NCBI GenBank assembly: GCA_002343325.1
Contig: DDSG01000070.1
Span: 1 to 18,104 of the forward strand
Direction: 5' to 3'
Length of the DNA: 18,104 nucleotides
Source: Phycisphaerales bacterium UBA2396
GTDB taxonomy: Bacteria; Planctomycetota; Phycisphaerae; Phycisphaerales; UBA1924
Position numbers and translations under genes: made by a program. Under the pieces are notes generated by a model, which worked only from the letters and a program-made list of their open reading frames with translations, did no database searches and was not told the DNA's origin. The first letter of the stretch is position 1; every line of letters begins with the position of its first letter. Shown one piece after another: positions 1 through 8,579 of the stretch.

Positions 1-1
1 C

Positions 2-250
2 GTCAAGGCGGTGGACGCGGTGGGCGCGGGCGACGCCTTCACCGGGGCGCTCGCGGTCGGCTATGGGAGCATCCATCAGGCGATGCTCGGCAAGAACCCC
101 GACGAGCACCGCATGCTCGAGCGGGCGCTGGCGTTCGCGTCGGTGGCGGGCGCGCTGGCGACGCTCAAGCACGGCGCGATCCCGTCACTTCCGAGGCGGG
201 ACGATGTGCTGGCCGGACTGGCGGAGCTCGAGAAGCAGACCCGCCTTTAG
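2..250 (+). CDS. PfkB/ribokinase-family sugar kinase, C-terminal fragment
   Basis: Only the last 82 codons are in the window; the frame is open to the left edge. The fragment begins with VKAVDAVGAGDAFTGAL, which matches the second PfkB signature. The Asp of the GAGD tetrad is the family's catalytic base and its glycines form the anion hole for ATP-dependent phosphorylation of a sugar hydroxyl. The following helical region (ALAFASVAGALAT) and the 'GAIPSLPRRDDV' segment are typical of the C-terminal end of ribokinase or fructokinase-type enzymes. The substrate cannot be told from this part. The GTG at 11 is an internal codon, not a start. The next gene, a glycosidase, starts 62 bases downstream on the same strand, so a shared role in carbohydrate use is possible but unproven. 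The family is secure; the exact member is unknown. Confidence 0.9.
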   Translation, partial: VKAVDAVGAGDAFTGALAVGYGSIHQAMLGKNPDEHRMLERALAFASVAGALATLKHGAIPSLPRRDDVLAGLAELEKQTRL

Positions 251-300
251 CAAGTGCGCGGGCGTTTCGGGGCTGTGCGACGGGGCGCCGCCGCGTGCCT

Positions 301-306
301 TACGCT
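301..306 (+). promoter_or_regulatory. candidate -10 box (TACGCT) for the GH2 gene, leaderless arrangement
   Basis: TACGCT ends six bases before the ATG at 313, which would place transcription initiation at or next to the start codon. No Shine-Dalgarno sequence lies between them and no convincing -35 is seen 16-18 bases upstream. This is weak alone; it gains some support from the same geometry at dinB and uvrB. Confidence 0.3.
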
Positions 307-312
307 CAGGCC

Positions 313-3126
313 ATGAGCGAGCGCGAGCAGGCGGGAACTGTGGATCTGGGCGGCGTGTGGCACTTGCGTCACGATCCTCGCGACGAGGGGATCGTCTCGG
401 GCTGGGCGTCGGATTCCGGCTCGCAAGGTTGGGTCGAGGGACAGGTGCCCGACGCGTGGCAACGCACGCTGGGCATCGCCGCGAGGGGCGTTGTCTGGTA
501 TCGCCGGTTGCTGCCGGCACGTGATCGAGCCTCTCGGTGGTGGATCGAGTTCGACTCGGTCGCGACGGACTGCACCGCGATGGTCAATGGGCGCGAGATC
601 GGCCGCCACGATGGCGACTTTCTGCCCTTCTCGTTCGAGGTGCCCGCGGGCGATGAAGCGACCCTCGTTCTCCGAGTGGATCAGGTCTTCGCCGAGCGCC
701 CGGCCAAGGGTGTGCTGACCGAGAACGGGCACCTCACCAAGGGGTTCCACGACGTGCTCAGCCTGCAGCACGGGGGGTTGTGGGGCGGCGTGCGTCTCCG
801 ACGGACCGGAGCGATCGCCATCGAGACCGACGGCGTTCATGTTCGCGCGAATCATGACCTTGGCTCGGTCGAGGTCACACTGTCGCTGCACCCGCACGAC
901 ACGGCGGGCGAAGCAACGATCGAGGTTGACGGGCTCGTCGCCACGACGCCGATCGCGCCCGGCGAACGGTCGGTCACGCTGCGCGTCGAGTTCGACACCT
1001 GGCGCGTCTGGAGCCATCGCACGCCCAACCTCTACACCCTGCGGGCGAGCACGCACGTCGGCGGGCGGGTCAGCGACGAACGCTCGGTGCGATTTGGCTT
1101 CCGCAAGGTCACCACCGGCGGCCCGGGCAACACGCGGATCCTGCTCAACGGCGAGCCGGTGCTGCTGCGCGGGATCCTGCACTGGGGGCACGAACCCCAC
1201 GGCATGGCTCCGGCTCCGACGCCCGATGAGGTCCGCGCCCAGTTCGCGTGGCTTCGGCAGGCCGGGTTCAACTGCGTCTGCCTTTGCATGGTCTATCTGC
1301 CCGCGTGGTTCTACGACATCGCCGACGAGACCGGCATGCTGCTCTGGCAGGAACACCCCGTGTGGAAGAGCGAGATGGACGAGTCGCTTCTGCCCGAGTA
1401 TCGGCGGCTGCTATTGGCGTGCTTCAAGCGGGATCGCAACCACCCCTCGATCGTGATCGTCAGCGGGAGCTGCGAGCACGAGCGGATCCACCCGGAGCTC
1501 GCGGCGTGGTGGTGGGACGAGGCACGGACGCAGATGCCCGGCACGCTCGCCCAGGTGCAGACGGCCTTCATGGCGTGGACCAACCCCGCCCAGACCGATC
1601 TGCACGACGAGCACGTCTACGAGAACAGCGGGAGGTGGCCGGCTTTCCTTCGCGATGCGCGGGCCGAGGTCGAGAGGCTCGGTGGCAAGCCCTTCGTGAT
1701 GGGCGAGACGATCATCGCCAACGCGTGGCCCGACACGCGGGCGCTCCGCGAGCTGGTCGATCGATCAGGCCCGCCCGCCGACCGCGCAACATTGCCCCCG
1801 GGCGAGCGATGGGCGACGCACTCGCCGTGGTACATCACCCGTGGGCTGGCCGAGTGCGAGGCGTTCGAGCGATCGGTGGCCGAGCGATTCGGCGAGGAGA
1901 CGCTCGAACGGTTCCGGCGGCAGGCGTCGAGGTTCGGGTACGAGCTGCGGAAGTGGCAGTCGGAATTGTTCCGGATGGACGCCGGGAATGCCGGATGGGT
2001 GATGAACCACATCCGAGACGTGCCGGCGTGCCGGTGCGGGTTCATGGACGATCTGGACCGGTGGCGGTTTGATCCGGCGGATTGCAGCCGCTGGCTTGGG
2101 GATGTCGCGCTGCTCGCCAGGACGCCGGACCATCGCCAGGGCTTGGCGAGCGGAAAGGACGTTCGGATCGAGGTGCTGCTTTCGAACTTCGGTGAGAGCG
2201 ACCTTGAGGGGCACCTGACGCTGGCGCTGAGCGGGGCCGGGGCGCCGAAGGACAAGCCCGAGATCCGCGTCCCTCGCGGGCAGGTGGCGGGCGTCGAGCG
2301 GACGTTCCGCGTGCCCAGCGTGGAAGCACCGACCGAGCTCTCGCTGCTGGCGGGGGTGTCGGCGGGCGGCGCGTCGGTCGCCCGCAATCGCTGGTCGCTG
2401 TGGGCGTTCCCGGAGGTCGGCGACCTGCCGGGTGATGTCGTCCGCCTCGATGGGCTCACGTACTCCCGCAAGGATCGCGAGCCGACGTTCGAGGACCGCG
2501 GCTACAGCAGCGGGTGGGGGCTCAAGTGCAGATCCTGGACGCCCACGCTGCCGGAGTTGGACGTGCTGGCATTCCGGTGTCCGTTGTGGAGGTTCGACGC
2601 GCCGATGCCACCGGGCACTCGGGGCGTCATCACGACCACCCTCACCCGAGGGCTGGTCGAGTATCTGGAACAGGGCGGGCGCGTGGTGATGCTCGCCAAT
2701 CGCGGGACGGGCGGCCTCGGGGCCAGACTCGTCATGCTCTGGGGACAGGTGCCGCTGGTGGTCGAGCAGGGCCCGCTGGCCTCGGGTGATTCGGAGTGGA
2801 TCGTCGATCTGCTGCACCATGACCTGTCGCGACGCTGGCAGACCGCCGTGCCCACGCAGGAACGCGGCTGGACGGACAAGGTCCTGCCGATCGTGCGGCT
2901 GGTGTACACGCACGACAGCGGCATCCCGGCGGCCCACGACGCGCTCTTCGCGGCGAGGGTCGGGCGGGGGCTGCTTGCCGTCAGCACGCTCGACCACACC
3001 GACGAGCCCGGACGCTACCTGCTCGATCGCGTCGTTCGTTGGACGATCGATGCGGACGCGGCGACGGTTGGCGGCGACGGACTCTCGGCCGAGGATCTGC
3101 TGCCGTACGCGAGGCCCGGCGTTTAG
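313..3126 (+). CDS. glycoside hydrolase family 2 protein (beta-galactosidase/glucuronidase-like)
   Basis: This 937-residue protein has the family 2 layout. An N-terminal jelly-roll sugar-binding domain runs to about residue 170 and contains GGLWGGVRL, the counterpart of the usual GGIYR motif. An immunoglobulin-like domain follows, then a TIM barrel from about residue 275 (LLRGILHWGHEPHG). The acid/base Glu is probably E388 in SGSCEHE and the nucleophile E465 in KPFVMGET; their 77-residue spacing is close to that of LacZ. The residue before E388 is Cys, where this clan normally has Asn. A C-terminal region near residues 745-830 (LVEYLEQGGRVVMLANRG) resembles a glutamine-amidotransferase-like domain. 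I chose ATG 313 over an in-frame GTG at 295 because the protein then opens directly with the GH2 strand (GGVWHLRHDP). There is no signal peptide, so it should be cytoplasmic. It probably hydrolyses a beta-linked glycoside; the sugar is unknown. Confidence 0.9.
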   Translation: MSEREQAGTVDLGGVWHLRHDPRDEGIVSGWASDSGSQGWVEGQVPDAWQRTLGIAARGVVWYRRLLPARDRASRWWIEFDSVATDCTAMVNGREIGRHDGDFLPFSFEVPAGDEATLVLRVDQVFAERPAKGVLTENGHLTKGFHDVLSLQHGGLWGGVRLRRTGAIAIETDGVHVRANHDLGSVEVTLSLHPHDTAGEATIEVDGLVATTPIAPGERSVTLRVEFDTWRVWSHRTPNLYTLRASTHVGGRVSDERSVRFGFRKVTTGGPGNTRILLNGEPVLLRGILHWGHEPHGMAPAPTPDEVRAQFAWLRQAGFNCVCLCMVYLPAWFYDIADETGMLLWQEHPVWKSEMDESLLPEYRRLLLACFKRDRNHPSIVIVSGSCEHERIHPELAAWWWDEARTQMPGTLAQVQTAFMAWTNPAQTDLHDEHVYENSGRWPAFLRDARAEVERLGGKPFVMGETIIANAWPDTRALRELVDRSGPPADRATLPPGERWATHSPWYITRGLAECEAFERSVAERFGEETLERFRRQASRFGYELRKWQSELFRMDAGNAGWVMNHIRDVPACRCGFMDDLDRWRFDPADCSRWLGDVALLARTPDHRQGLASGKDVRIEVLLSNFGESDLEGHLTLALSGAGAPKDKPEIRVPRGQVAGVERTFRVPSVEAPTELSLLAGVSAGGASVARNRWSLWAFPEVGDLPGDVVRLDGLTYSRKDREPTFEDRGYSSGWGLKCRSWTPTLPELDVLAFRCPLWRFDAPMPPGTRGVITTTLTRGLVEYLEQGGRVVMLANRGTGGLGARLVMLWGQVPLVVEQGPLASGDSEWIVDLLHHDLSRRWQTAVPTQERGWTDKVLPIVRLVYTHDSGIPAAHDALFAARVGRGLLAVSTLDHTDEPGRYLLDRVVRWTIDADAATVGGDGLSAEDLLPYARPGV

Positions 3127-4454
3127 TTGGATCGCAGGGCGACGATGGGGTCCTGCATGGCGGCCCGGCGTGCGGGGTAGAGCCCGAAGACCAGCCCTGT
3201 CACAAAGGCGAACGAGAACGCCAGGATGATCGACCCGCCGGTGATCGCGGTCGGCAAGGTCGCGTCGCTGGGGAACATGTCGCCGATCGCGGGGAGCTTG
3301 TGAAGCCTCGGGACGGCCCAGTCGAGCCCGACCGAAAGCCCGACGCCCAGCGCGATCCCCAGAAGCCCGCCGACGGACGAGATGACCGTCGTCTCCACGA
3401 GGAACTGGAGCATGATGTGACGGCGGGTCGCGCCAAGCGCCCGGCGGATGCCGATCTCTCGCGTGCGCTCGGTCACGGTCGCGAGCATGATGTTCATGAT
3501 CCCGATGCCGCCGACGAGCAGCGCGATCCCGGCGACGGCGCCGAAGACGATCTTGAAGGTCAGGGCCTGCCGCTCGGCCTGGGCGAGCAACTCGAAGGGA
3601 ACCTTGATCGAGACGTCGTTCTTGCCGTCGCGGCGGACATCGATGATCCGCTTGAGGCGTTCCGCGTCGTTCATCACGCGGTCCATCGTGGGTGAAACGA
3701 CGTACACCTCGGAGACCTGAACGTTTGACGCGTTGAACGAGCCGGACGAACCGCGGAAGACGTTGTCCCCGAAGCGGGTTTCCGCCGCCGAGATGGGAAG
3801 GTGGACGTCTTGGTCAAGGTCGCGTCCGACGAGGGCGGCTCCCGCGCCGCCGGCAAGACCGACGGGGGCGAGCACGCCGACCACGGTGAACGCGCGATCG
3901 TCGATGCGGATCGTCTGGCCCAGCGGGTCTTCCAGCGGGAAGTAGAGAGTGGCGATGTCGGCGCCGATGACCGCCACGGGCGCCTCGTCCTCCATGTCGC
4001 GAGGGGTGATGTACCGCCCGCGGGCGACGCGAAGGTTCGCCGCCGACAGCAGGGCGGGCGTGGTGCCGAAGGCCTGGCTCGTTCGGCGGAGCGCCCCACG
4101 GATGACCTGGCTTCCCACTTCCTTGAGGGGAACAACCTCGGCACCCGGGAAGTTGTCGCGGATCACCGCAAGATCCTCGCGCGTCAGCCCGTAGCGGATG
4201 ATCATCGATCGACGCCCGCCGCTGCTCTGCTGGTTCTGTCCTTCGGGCGGGCGGACGGATCGCACGATGATGTTGCGGGCGCCGAGCTTTTCGATCTGCA
4301 GCATCGCCGCCCGCTTGGAGCCCTCACCGAGACTCACCATGGCGATGACGGCGGCCACGCCCAGGATGATCCCCAGGGCGGTCAGCACGGTGCGCATGAA
4401 GTGCAGACGAAGGTTCGTCAGGCCCAGCCGGATGATTTCGAGCAGGAATCCCAT
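3123..4454 (-). CDS. ABC transporter permease, MacB/FtsX type
   Basis: This 443-residue inner-membrane permease has one N-terminal membrane helix (about residues 20-42, in the classic context NLRLHFMRTVLTALGIILGV). A large periplasmic MacB_PCD-type domain follows (about 45-295), then three C-terminal helices (about 302-326, 353-378, 403-425). The family hallmark TERTREIGIRRALGA lies at 328-342, and the end VFGLYPARRAA..DPIVALR is equally typical. There is no ATPase domain, so it must pair with a separate LolD/MacB-like ATPase that is not in the window. Family members drive lipoprotein release or efflux of peptides and drugs. The frame is open upstream to 4619, but homology begins at the ATG at 4454, and the 55 residues before it do not look like protein. 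The stop codon overlaps that of the convergent GH2 gene by four bases. Confidence 0.93.
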   Translation of the reverse strand: MGFLLEIIRLGLTNLRLHFMRTVLTALGIILGVAAVIAMVSLGEGSKRAAMLQIEKLGARNIIVRSVRPPEGQNQQSSGGRRSMIIRYGLTREDLAVIRDNFPGAEVVPLKEVGSQVIRGALRRTSQAFGTTPALLSAANLRVARGRYITPRDMEDEAPVAVIGADIATLYFPLEDPLGQTIRIDDRAFTVVGVLAPVGLAGGAGAALVGRDLDQDVHLPISAAETRFGDNVFRGSSGSFNASNVQVSEVYVVSPTMDRVMNDAERLKRIIDVRRDGKNDVSIKVPFELLAQAERQALTFKIVFGAVAGIALLVGGIGIMNIMLATVTERTREIGIRRALGATRRHIMLQFLVETTVISSVGGLLGIALGVGLSVGLDWAVPRLHKLPAIGDMFPSDATLPTAITGGSIILAFSFAFVTGLVFGLYPARRAAMQDPIVALRSN

Positions 4455-4600
4455 GGGGCGGTCTGTGAAACCTTCACGTTCGGGGCCCGCCGAGCCGAAA
4501 ACACACTCCACCCGATTCGGGCCGCACGGATGGTATGGTCCCGCGCCCGTTGGGCCCAGTCTGGGAACCACGCCTGAGGTTCGATCCGAACAGAATTCCG

Positions 4601-4927
4601 ATGCACGGCACCTCGTCATCCCGCGTTGAATGCACCGCCGTCCGCGAGACCGCGGGGGGGTGGCTCTGCACGGTCTCGGTGAGCGATGCCCAGGGGCAGC
4701 GGGAGCACGAGGTTCGCCTCGCCTGGTGCGATCACGATTACTGGTCTGGCGGGGCCCAGGCGCCGGGCGACCTCACGCAGCGGCTGGTGAAGCTGCTCAT
4801 CGAGGCCCGCGGCTCAACGTTGCACGTCGATTCCGCCGTCCCCTGGCCGCTCCCGGCGAAGTTCGACGCCGCCAAGGCCAGACGCTGGTGCCCCTCGCTG
4901 GACGACGACCTGCGTCACGCGGGCTGA
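4601..4927 (+). CDS. small hypothetical protein
   Basis: This is a 108-residue soluble protein starting at ATG 4601 (MHGTSSSRVECTAV). It has no signal peptide, membrane segment or motif I recognise. The sequence shows beta strands (WLCTVSVSD, HEVRLAWCDHDYW), then a helix (DLTQRLVKLLIEA) and a Trp/Pro-rich end. Codon use matches the neighbours, and it fills the gap between two minus-strand genes with only 24 bases before the uvrA stop, which supports a real gene. A longer in-frame reading from GTG 4535 is possible but looks like untranslated leader. No Shine-Dalgarno is evident. It shares a 146-base divergent region with the permease gene. Function unknown. Confidence 0.65.
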   Translation: MHGTSSSRVECTAVRETAGGWLCTVSVSDAQGQREHEVRLAWCDHDYWSGGAQAPGDLTQRLVKLLIEARGSTLHVDSAVPWPLPAKFDAAKARRWCPSLDDDLRHAG

Positions 4928-4951
4928 GCTCGGCCTTCGACCTGAACCAAC

Positions 4952-7900
4952 TCAGATCTTCAGCATGGGCCTGAGGTATCGGCCCGTGTGGCTTGATTCG
5001 ACGCGGGCGACGTCTTCGGGCGTTCCCTTCGCGACGATCGTGCCGCCGCCTTCGCCACCCTCGGGGCCCAGATCGATGATCCAGTCGGCGCACTTGATCA
5101 CGTCGAGGTTGTGCTCGATCACGATCAGGGTGTTGCCCGCATCGGCGAGACGCTGCATCACGGCGACCAGCTTGCGGATGTCCTCAAAGTGCAGCCCCGT
5201 TGTCGGCTCGTCGAGCACGTACAAAGTGTGCCCCTGCGTTCCCGTCGCGCCCGCACCCAGCCCGAGCTCGGAGGCGAGCTTGATGCGCTGGGCCTCGCCC
5301 CCCGAAAGCTGCGTGCTGGGCTGGCCGAGCTGGATGTAATCGAGCCCGACGTCGTGCAGGCACTGGAGGAACCGCAGGATCTTGGGGTGATTCTCGAAGA
5401 ACCGCACACCCTCCTCGACCGTCATCGCGAGCACGTCCGCGATGCTCTTTCCCCGGTAGAGCACCTCGAGCGTCTCGCGGTTGTACCGCTTGCCCCGGCA
5501 GACCTCGCACTCGACGTACACGTCCGGGAGGAAGTGCATCTCGATCTTCTTGAGCCCGTGCCCCTCGCACGCTTCGCATCGGCCTCCGCCGTTCTTCGCC
5601 GTCACGTTGAAGCTGAATCGGCCCGGCTCGTACCCGCGGACCTTGGCCTCCTTCGTCTGGGCGAACACCTTGCGGATGTCGTCGAAGATCCCGGTGTAGG
5701 TCGCGGGGTTGCTCCGGGGCGTGCGGCCGATGGGGCTCTGATCGACCTCGATCACCCGCTCCAGTTCCTTGGGGATCTTCACCGACTGGTGCTTTCCGAT
5801 CGTCACGCGCGAGGCAAGCAGATGCTTGTGCACCGCCTGCAGCAGGATGTCGTTGACCAGCGTGCTCTTGCCCGATCCGCTCACGCCCGTGACACAGACG
5901 ATCCCCCCGAGCGGGAACGCGGCGTCGATCGACCTGAGGTTGTTGTGGGCCGCGCCCTTGACGACGATCGCCCGCTTCTCGGAGATCGGGCGACGCGTCG
6001 CGGGCGTCTGAATGCTCCGCCGGCCCGAAAGGTAATCGCCCGTGAGGCTGGTCGGCGTCGCCATGATGTCGGCGACGCTGCCCTGCGCGACGATCCGCCC
6101 GCCATGGACACCCGGCCCCGGCCCGACATCGAGCACGTGGTCGGCCGCCCGGATCATGTCCTCGTCGTGCTCGACGACGATGACGGTGTTCCCGATGTCA
6201 GACAGGTGCCGCAGCGTCTGGATGAGCCGCGTGTTGTCGCGCTGGTGGAGCCCGATCGTCGGCTCGTCGAGCACGTAGCACGCGCCCACCAGCCCCGACC
6301 CGACCTGCGACGCCAGACGGATCCGCTGCGCCTCCCCGCCCGAAAGCGTCGCGGTCTTGCGGTCCAGCGACAGGTACTCGAGCCCGACCCCCGTCAGGAA
6401 ACGCAGCCTGTTGTTGATCTCCTTCAGGATCGGCTCGGCGATGATCCGCTGTTCCTGCGACAACTGCAGACCGGCGCAGTACGCGATCGCATCGTTGATG
6501 TTCAGCCGCGACAGCTCCGCGATGTTGAGCATCGTGCCGTCGTTTCTGGGTCTGCCGATCACGCTCGGGCTCGTCGACCGGGCCGTGTCCGCCCGGTGCG
6601 TGCTCCGCAGCAGCACGTGCAAACTCTCGATCTTGAGCCGATCCCCGTTGCACCTGGGGCATGGCTTCTGCGACAGGAACTGCGACAGATACTCCTTGAC
6701 GTTGTCGGTCTGCGTGCTCTCCCACCAGGCCATCGTCTCCGGGATCACGCCCTTCCACTTCGCGTCGTGCGTCTTGACGTCCTCCGGCGTCGTCCCGTAG
6801 AGCAGGATTCGACGCTGGTCTTTCGTCAGGTCCTTCACCGCCGTGCCCATCGTCGCGTCAAAGTCCCGGCAGAACTTCCGCAACTGCCGGTTGAACCACC
6901 CCTTCCACATCCCGTTCTTCGCCCAGCAGGCGATCGCCCCCTCGCCCAGCGGCAGCGACGGATCGGGCACGATCAACGCCTCGTCAAACTCCAGGATCGT
7001 GCCCAGCCCGTTGCACCCGGGGCACGCGCCGAAGGGGCTGTTGAACGAGAAAATCCGAGGGCTCAGTTCCTCCAGCGCGTACTCGGGATGCTCCGGATCG
7101 GCGAATTTCGTCGAGAAGGAGCGGTCGGCCCAGACTGTCTTCCCCCCTTCGCCCACGGTCTCGACGCTCACGATCACGCCGCCGTCGCCGAGCTTGATCG
7201 CCGACTCGACGCTCTCGGCCAGCCGTTGCCGCCCTTCCGCCGACAGCGTGAGCCGGTCGATCACCGCGTCGATCGTGTGCTTCTCGTACCGCCCGAGCTT
7301 CAGCGGGTTCTCGCCGGGCTCCTTGAGCACCTCGCGCAGCTCGACCACGTTCCCGTTGACGCGGGCGCGCTGCCAGCCCTGCTCGGACAACTGCTCCAGC
7401 ACGTCGCGGTGGAAGCCCTTCTTCCCTCGGACCACCGGCGAGAGGATCATCGCGCGGGTGGCCCGGTTCTCCGAACCCGGCGCAGCCCCCGCAAGGATCG
7501 AATCCACGATCTGCGTCGCGCTCGTCGCCGAGATGGGCACACCCGACCGCGCCTCGATCGTGCCGTCCTTCTTCACCTTCGTGGGTGCCCAGGAATACGG
7601 CGTGCCGCACCGGGCGAACAGCAGCCGAAGATAGTCGTAGATCTCGGTCGTTGTCGCGACGGTGGATCGGGGGTTGCCGCTCGCCGACCGCTGCTCGATC
7701 GCGATGGTGGGGGGGATGCCCTCGACCTCGTCGACGTCCGGCTTCTTGAGCTGCTCAAGGAACTGCCGCGCGTACGCCGACAGCGACTCCATGTACTTCC
7801 GCTGCCCCTCGGCAAAGATCGTGTCGAACGCCAGCGAGCTCTTTCCCGAGCCCGACAGACCCGTGATCACGACCAACTGGTCGCGCGGGATTCTGACGTC

Positions 7901-8065
7901 GATGTCCTTCAGGTTGTGCTCGCGGGCTCCGCGCACATGAATAAACCGATGGTCACGCGGCCCCGCGGCCGACGACCCGCCCTCCGCTCCTTCCACGACT
8001 TTCGGCGTGCGGGGTCCGGCGCTCGGGCTGGCGGATTTCGTCGGTGCGTGCGTCACGGTGGGCAT
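4952..8065 (-). CDS. uvrA: UvrA, excinuclease ABC subunit A
   Basis: This 1037-residue ATPase scans DNA for lesions and loads UvrB in nucleotide excision repair. Both ABC modules are complete: Walker A at 69-77 (GLSGSGKSS) and 727-734 (GVSGSGKS), signatures LSGGEAQR at 574 and 920, and Walker B Asp-Glu at 600-601 and 952-953. The second zinc module is intact (C830, C833, C853, C856). The first retains only C348 and C351; the other two positions are D323 and H326. It is about 100 residues longer than a typical UvrA, with an Ala/Ser/Pro-rich N-terminal leader of about 40 residues and an extra segment at about 487-511. The ATG at 8065 is the last Met before the conserved start (FIHVRGAREHNLKDIDV); the frame stays open upstream to 8659, but that stretch is not UvrA-like. 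A possible -10 (TACACT, 8122-8117) lies 51 bases upstream. uvrB lies 4 kb away on the same strand. Confidence 0.97.
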   Translation of the reverse strand: MPTVTHAPTKSASPSAGPRTPKVVEGAEGGSSAAGPRDHRFIHVRGAREHNLKDIDVRIPRDQLVVITGLSGSGKSSLAFDTIFAEGQRKYMESLSAYARQFLEQLKKPDVDEVEGIPPTIAIEQRSASGNPRSTVATTTEIYDYLRLLFARCGTPYSWAPTKVKKDGTIEARSGVPISATSATQIVDSILAGAAPGSENRATRAMILSPVVRGKKGFHRDVLEQLSEQGWQRARVNGNVVELREVLKEPGENPLKLGRYEKHTIDAVIDRLTLSAEGRQRLAESVESAIKLGDGGVIVSVETVGEGGKTVWADRSFSTKFADPEHPEYALEELSPRIFSFNSPFGACPGCNGLGTILEFDEALIVPDPSLPLGEGAIACWAKNGMWKGWFNRQLRKFCRDFDATMGTAVKDLTKDQRRILLYGTTPEDVKTHDAKWKGVIPETMAWWESTQTDNVKEYLSQFLSQKPCPRCNGDRLKIESLHVLLRSTHRADTARSTSPSVIGRPRNDGTMLNIAELSRLNINDAIAYCAGLQLSQEQRIIAEPILKEINNRLRFLTGVGLEYLSLDRKTATLSGGEAQRIRLASQVGSGLVGACYVLDEPTIGLHQRDNTRLIQTLRHLSDIGNTVIVVEHDEDMIRAADHVLDVGPGPGVHGGRIVAQGSVADIMATPTSLTGDYLSGRRSIQTPATRRPISEKRAIVVKGAAHNNLRSIDAAFPLGGIVCVTGVSGSGKSTLVNDILLQAVHKHLLASRVTIGKHQSVKIPKELERVIEVDQSPIGRTPRSNPATYTGIFDDIRKVFAQTKEAKVRGYEPGRFSFNVTAKNGGGRCEACEGHGLKKIEMHFLPDVYVECEVCRGKRYNRETLEVLYRGKSIADVLAMTVEEGVRFFENHPKILRFLQCLHDVGLDYIQLGQPSTQLSGGEAQRIKLASELGLGAGATGTQGHTLYVLDEPTTGLHFEDIRKLVAVMQRLADAGNTLIVIEHNLDVIKCADWIIDLGPEGGEGGGTIVAKGTPEDVARVESSHTGRYLRPMLKI

Positions 8066-8142
8066 GTCTCGTCTGTTCGTGGTCCGTGCGCGGGCCGATG
8101 CCGCCCGCCGCCGACCAGTGTAGCCCTCACGCAACGTGCGAA

Positions 8143-8436
8143 TCAGGGATTTGTTTGGGATGGGCTGGGCGAGGCCGACGGATCGGGATACAAGTCCTTG
8201 ATTCGTTGAGACTTCCGCTCGTCGGCCGTCGTCTGTTCCTGCGCTTCCCGGGCCTTTGCATCCGCGGCCGACTTCATCCGCATTTGCACCACCAGCCCCA
8301 GCACCACGCAGCCGATCGCCAGCCCGCCGGCGAAGAGCGCAAGCCGCCGACGCCAGGGGGGCGGAGGTCGGTGCGGCGAGAGTGCGGGCGTGATCGTCAC
8401 GGCCAACGGTACGCGACCACCCTCTCGCCGGTGCAC
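8143..8436 (-). CDS. small single-pass membrane protein, hypothetical
   Basis: Up to 97 residues. A Pro/Arg-rich N-terminus leads into one clear membrane helix (about residues 31-51, LALFAGGLAIGCVVLGLVVQM). A polar, charged region follows (KAREAQEQTTADERKSQR), then a Ser/Pro-rich tail. The Arg cluster before the helix suggests the N-terminus stays inside. The start is uncertain: GTG 8436 gives the longest form, and GTG codons at 8412 and 8400 would also keep the helix. None has a good ribosome site. It lies immediately upstream of uvrA on the same strand with 77 bases between, so co-transcription is possible. It is not a member of a family I recognise. The hydrophobic segment and lack of a competing frame make it plausible. 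Confidence 0.5.
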   Translation of the reverse strand: MHRREGGRVPLAVTITPALSPHRPPPPWRRRLALFAGGLAIGCVVLGLVVQMRMKSAADAKAREAQEQTTADERKSQRIKDLYPDPSASPSPSQTNP

Positions 8437-8579
8437 GGTCGGTGGATAAGCGTCTCAATGTTGTGGCTTCAGACGAGCCTCCGCCACACCACTCGGAAAA
8501 TCCGAGCGTGGAACGAGAGCGCGGGCCCGCGGGCGTGTTCTCTTGGGTAGCGTGGCCGCACACCCCGGAGGATTCGCCC

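Noticed and set aside
1765..2997. 410-codon minus-strand frame opposite the GH2 gene, and a similar one at 247-1356
   Set aside because: Both are low-complexity Arg/Pro/His/Ala text without motifs, fully opposite a well-supported enzyme.
5111..8209. 1032-codon open frame on the plus strand opposite uvrA
   Set aside because: It is rich in Arg, Asp, Leu, Pro and His with no domain, and it mirrors the codon bias of uvrA. This is a shadow frame of GC-rich coding DNA.
8437..8579. Promoter for the lipoprotein gene based on TAGCGT near 8548
   Set aside because: It matches the -10 used at 10178-10183, but nothing resembling a -35 lies at 16-18 bases, so it is not listed as a feature.
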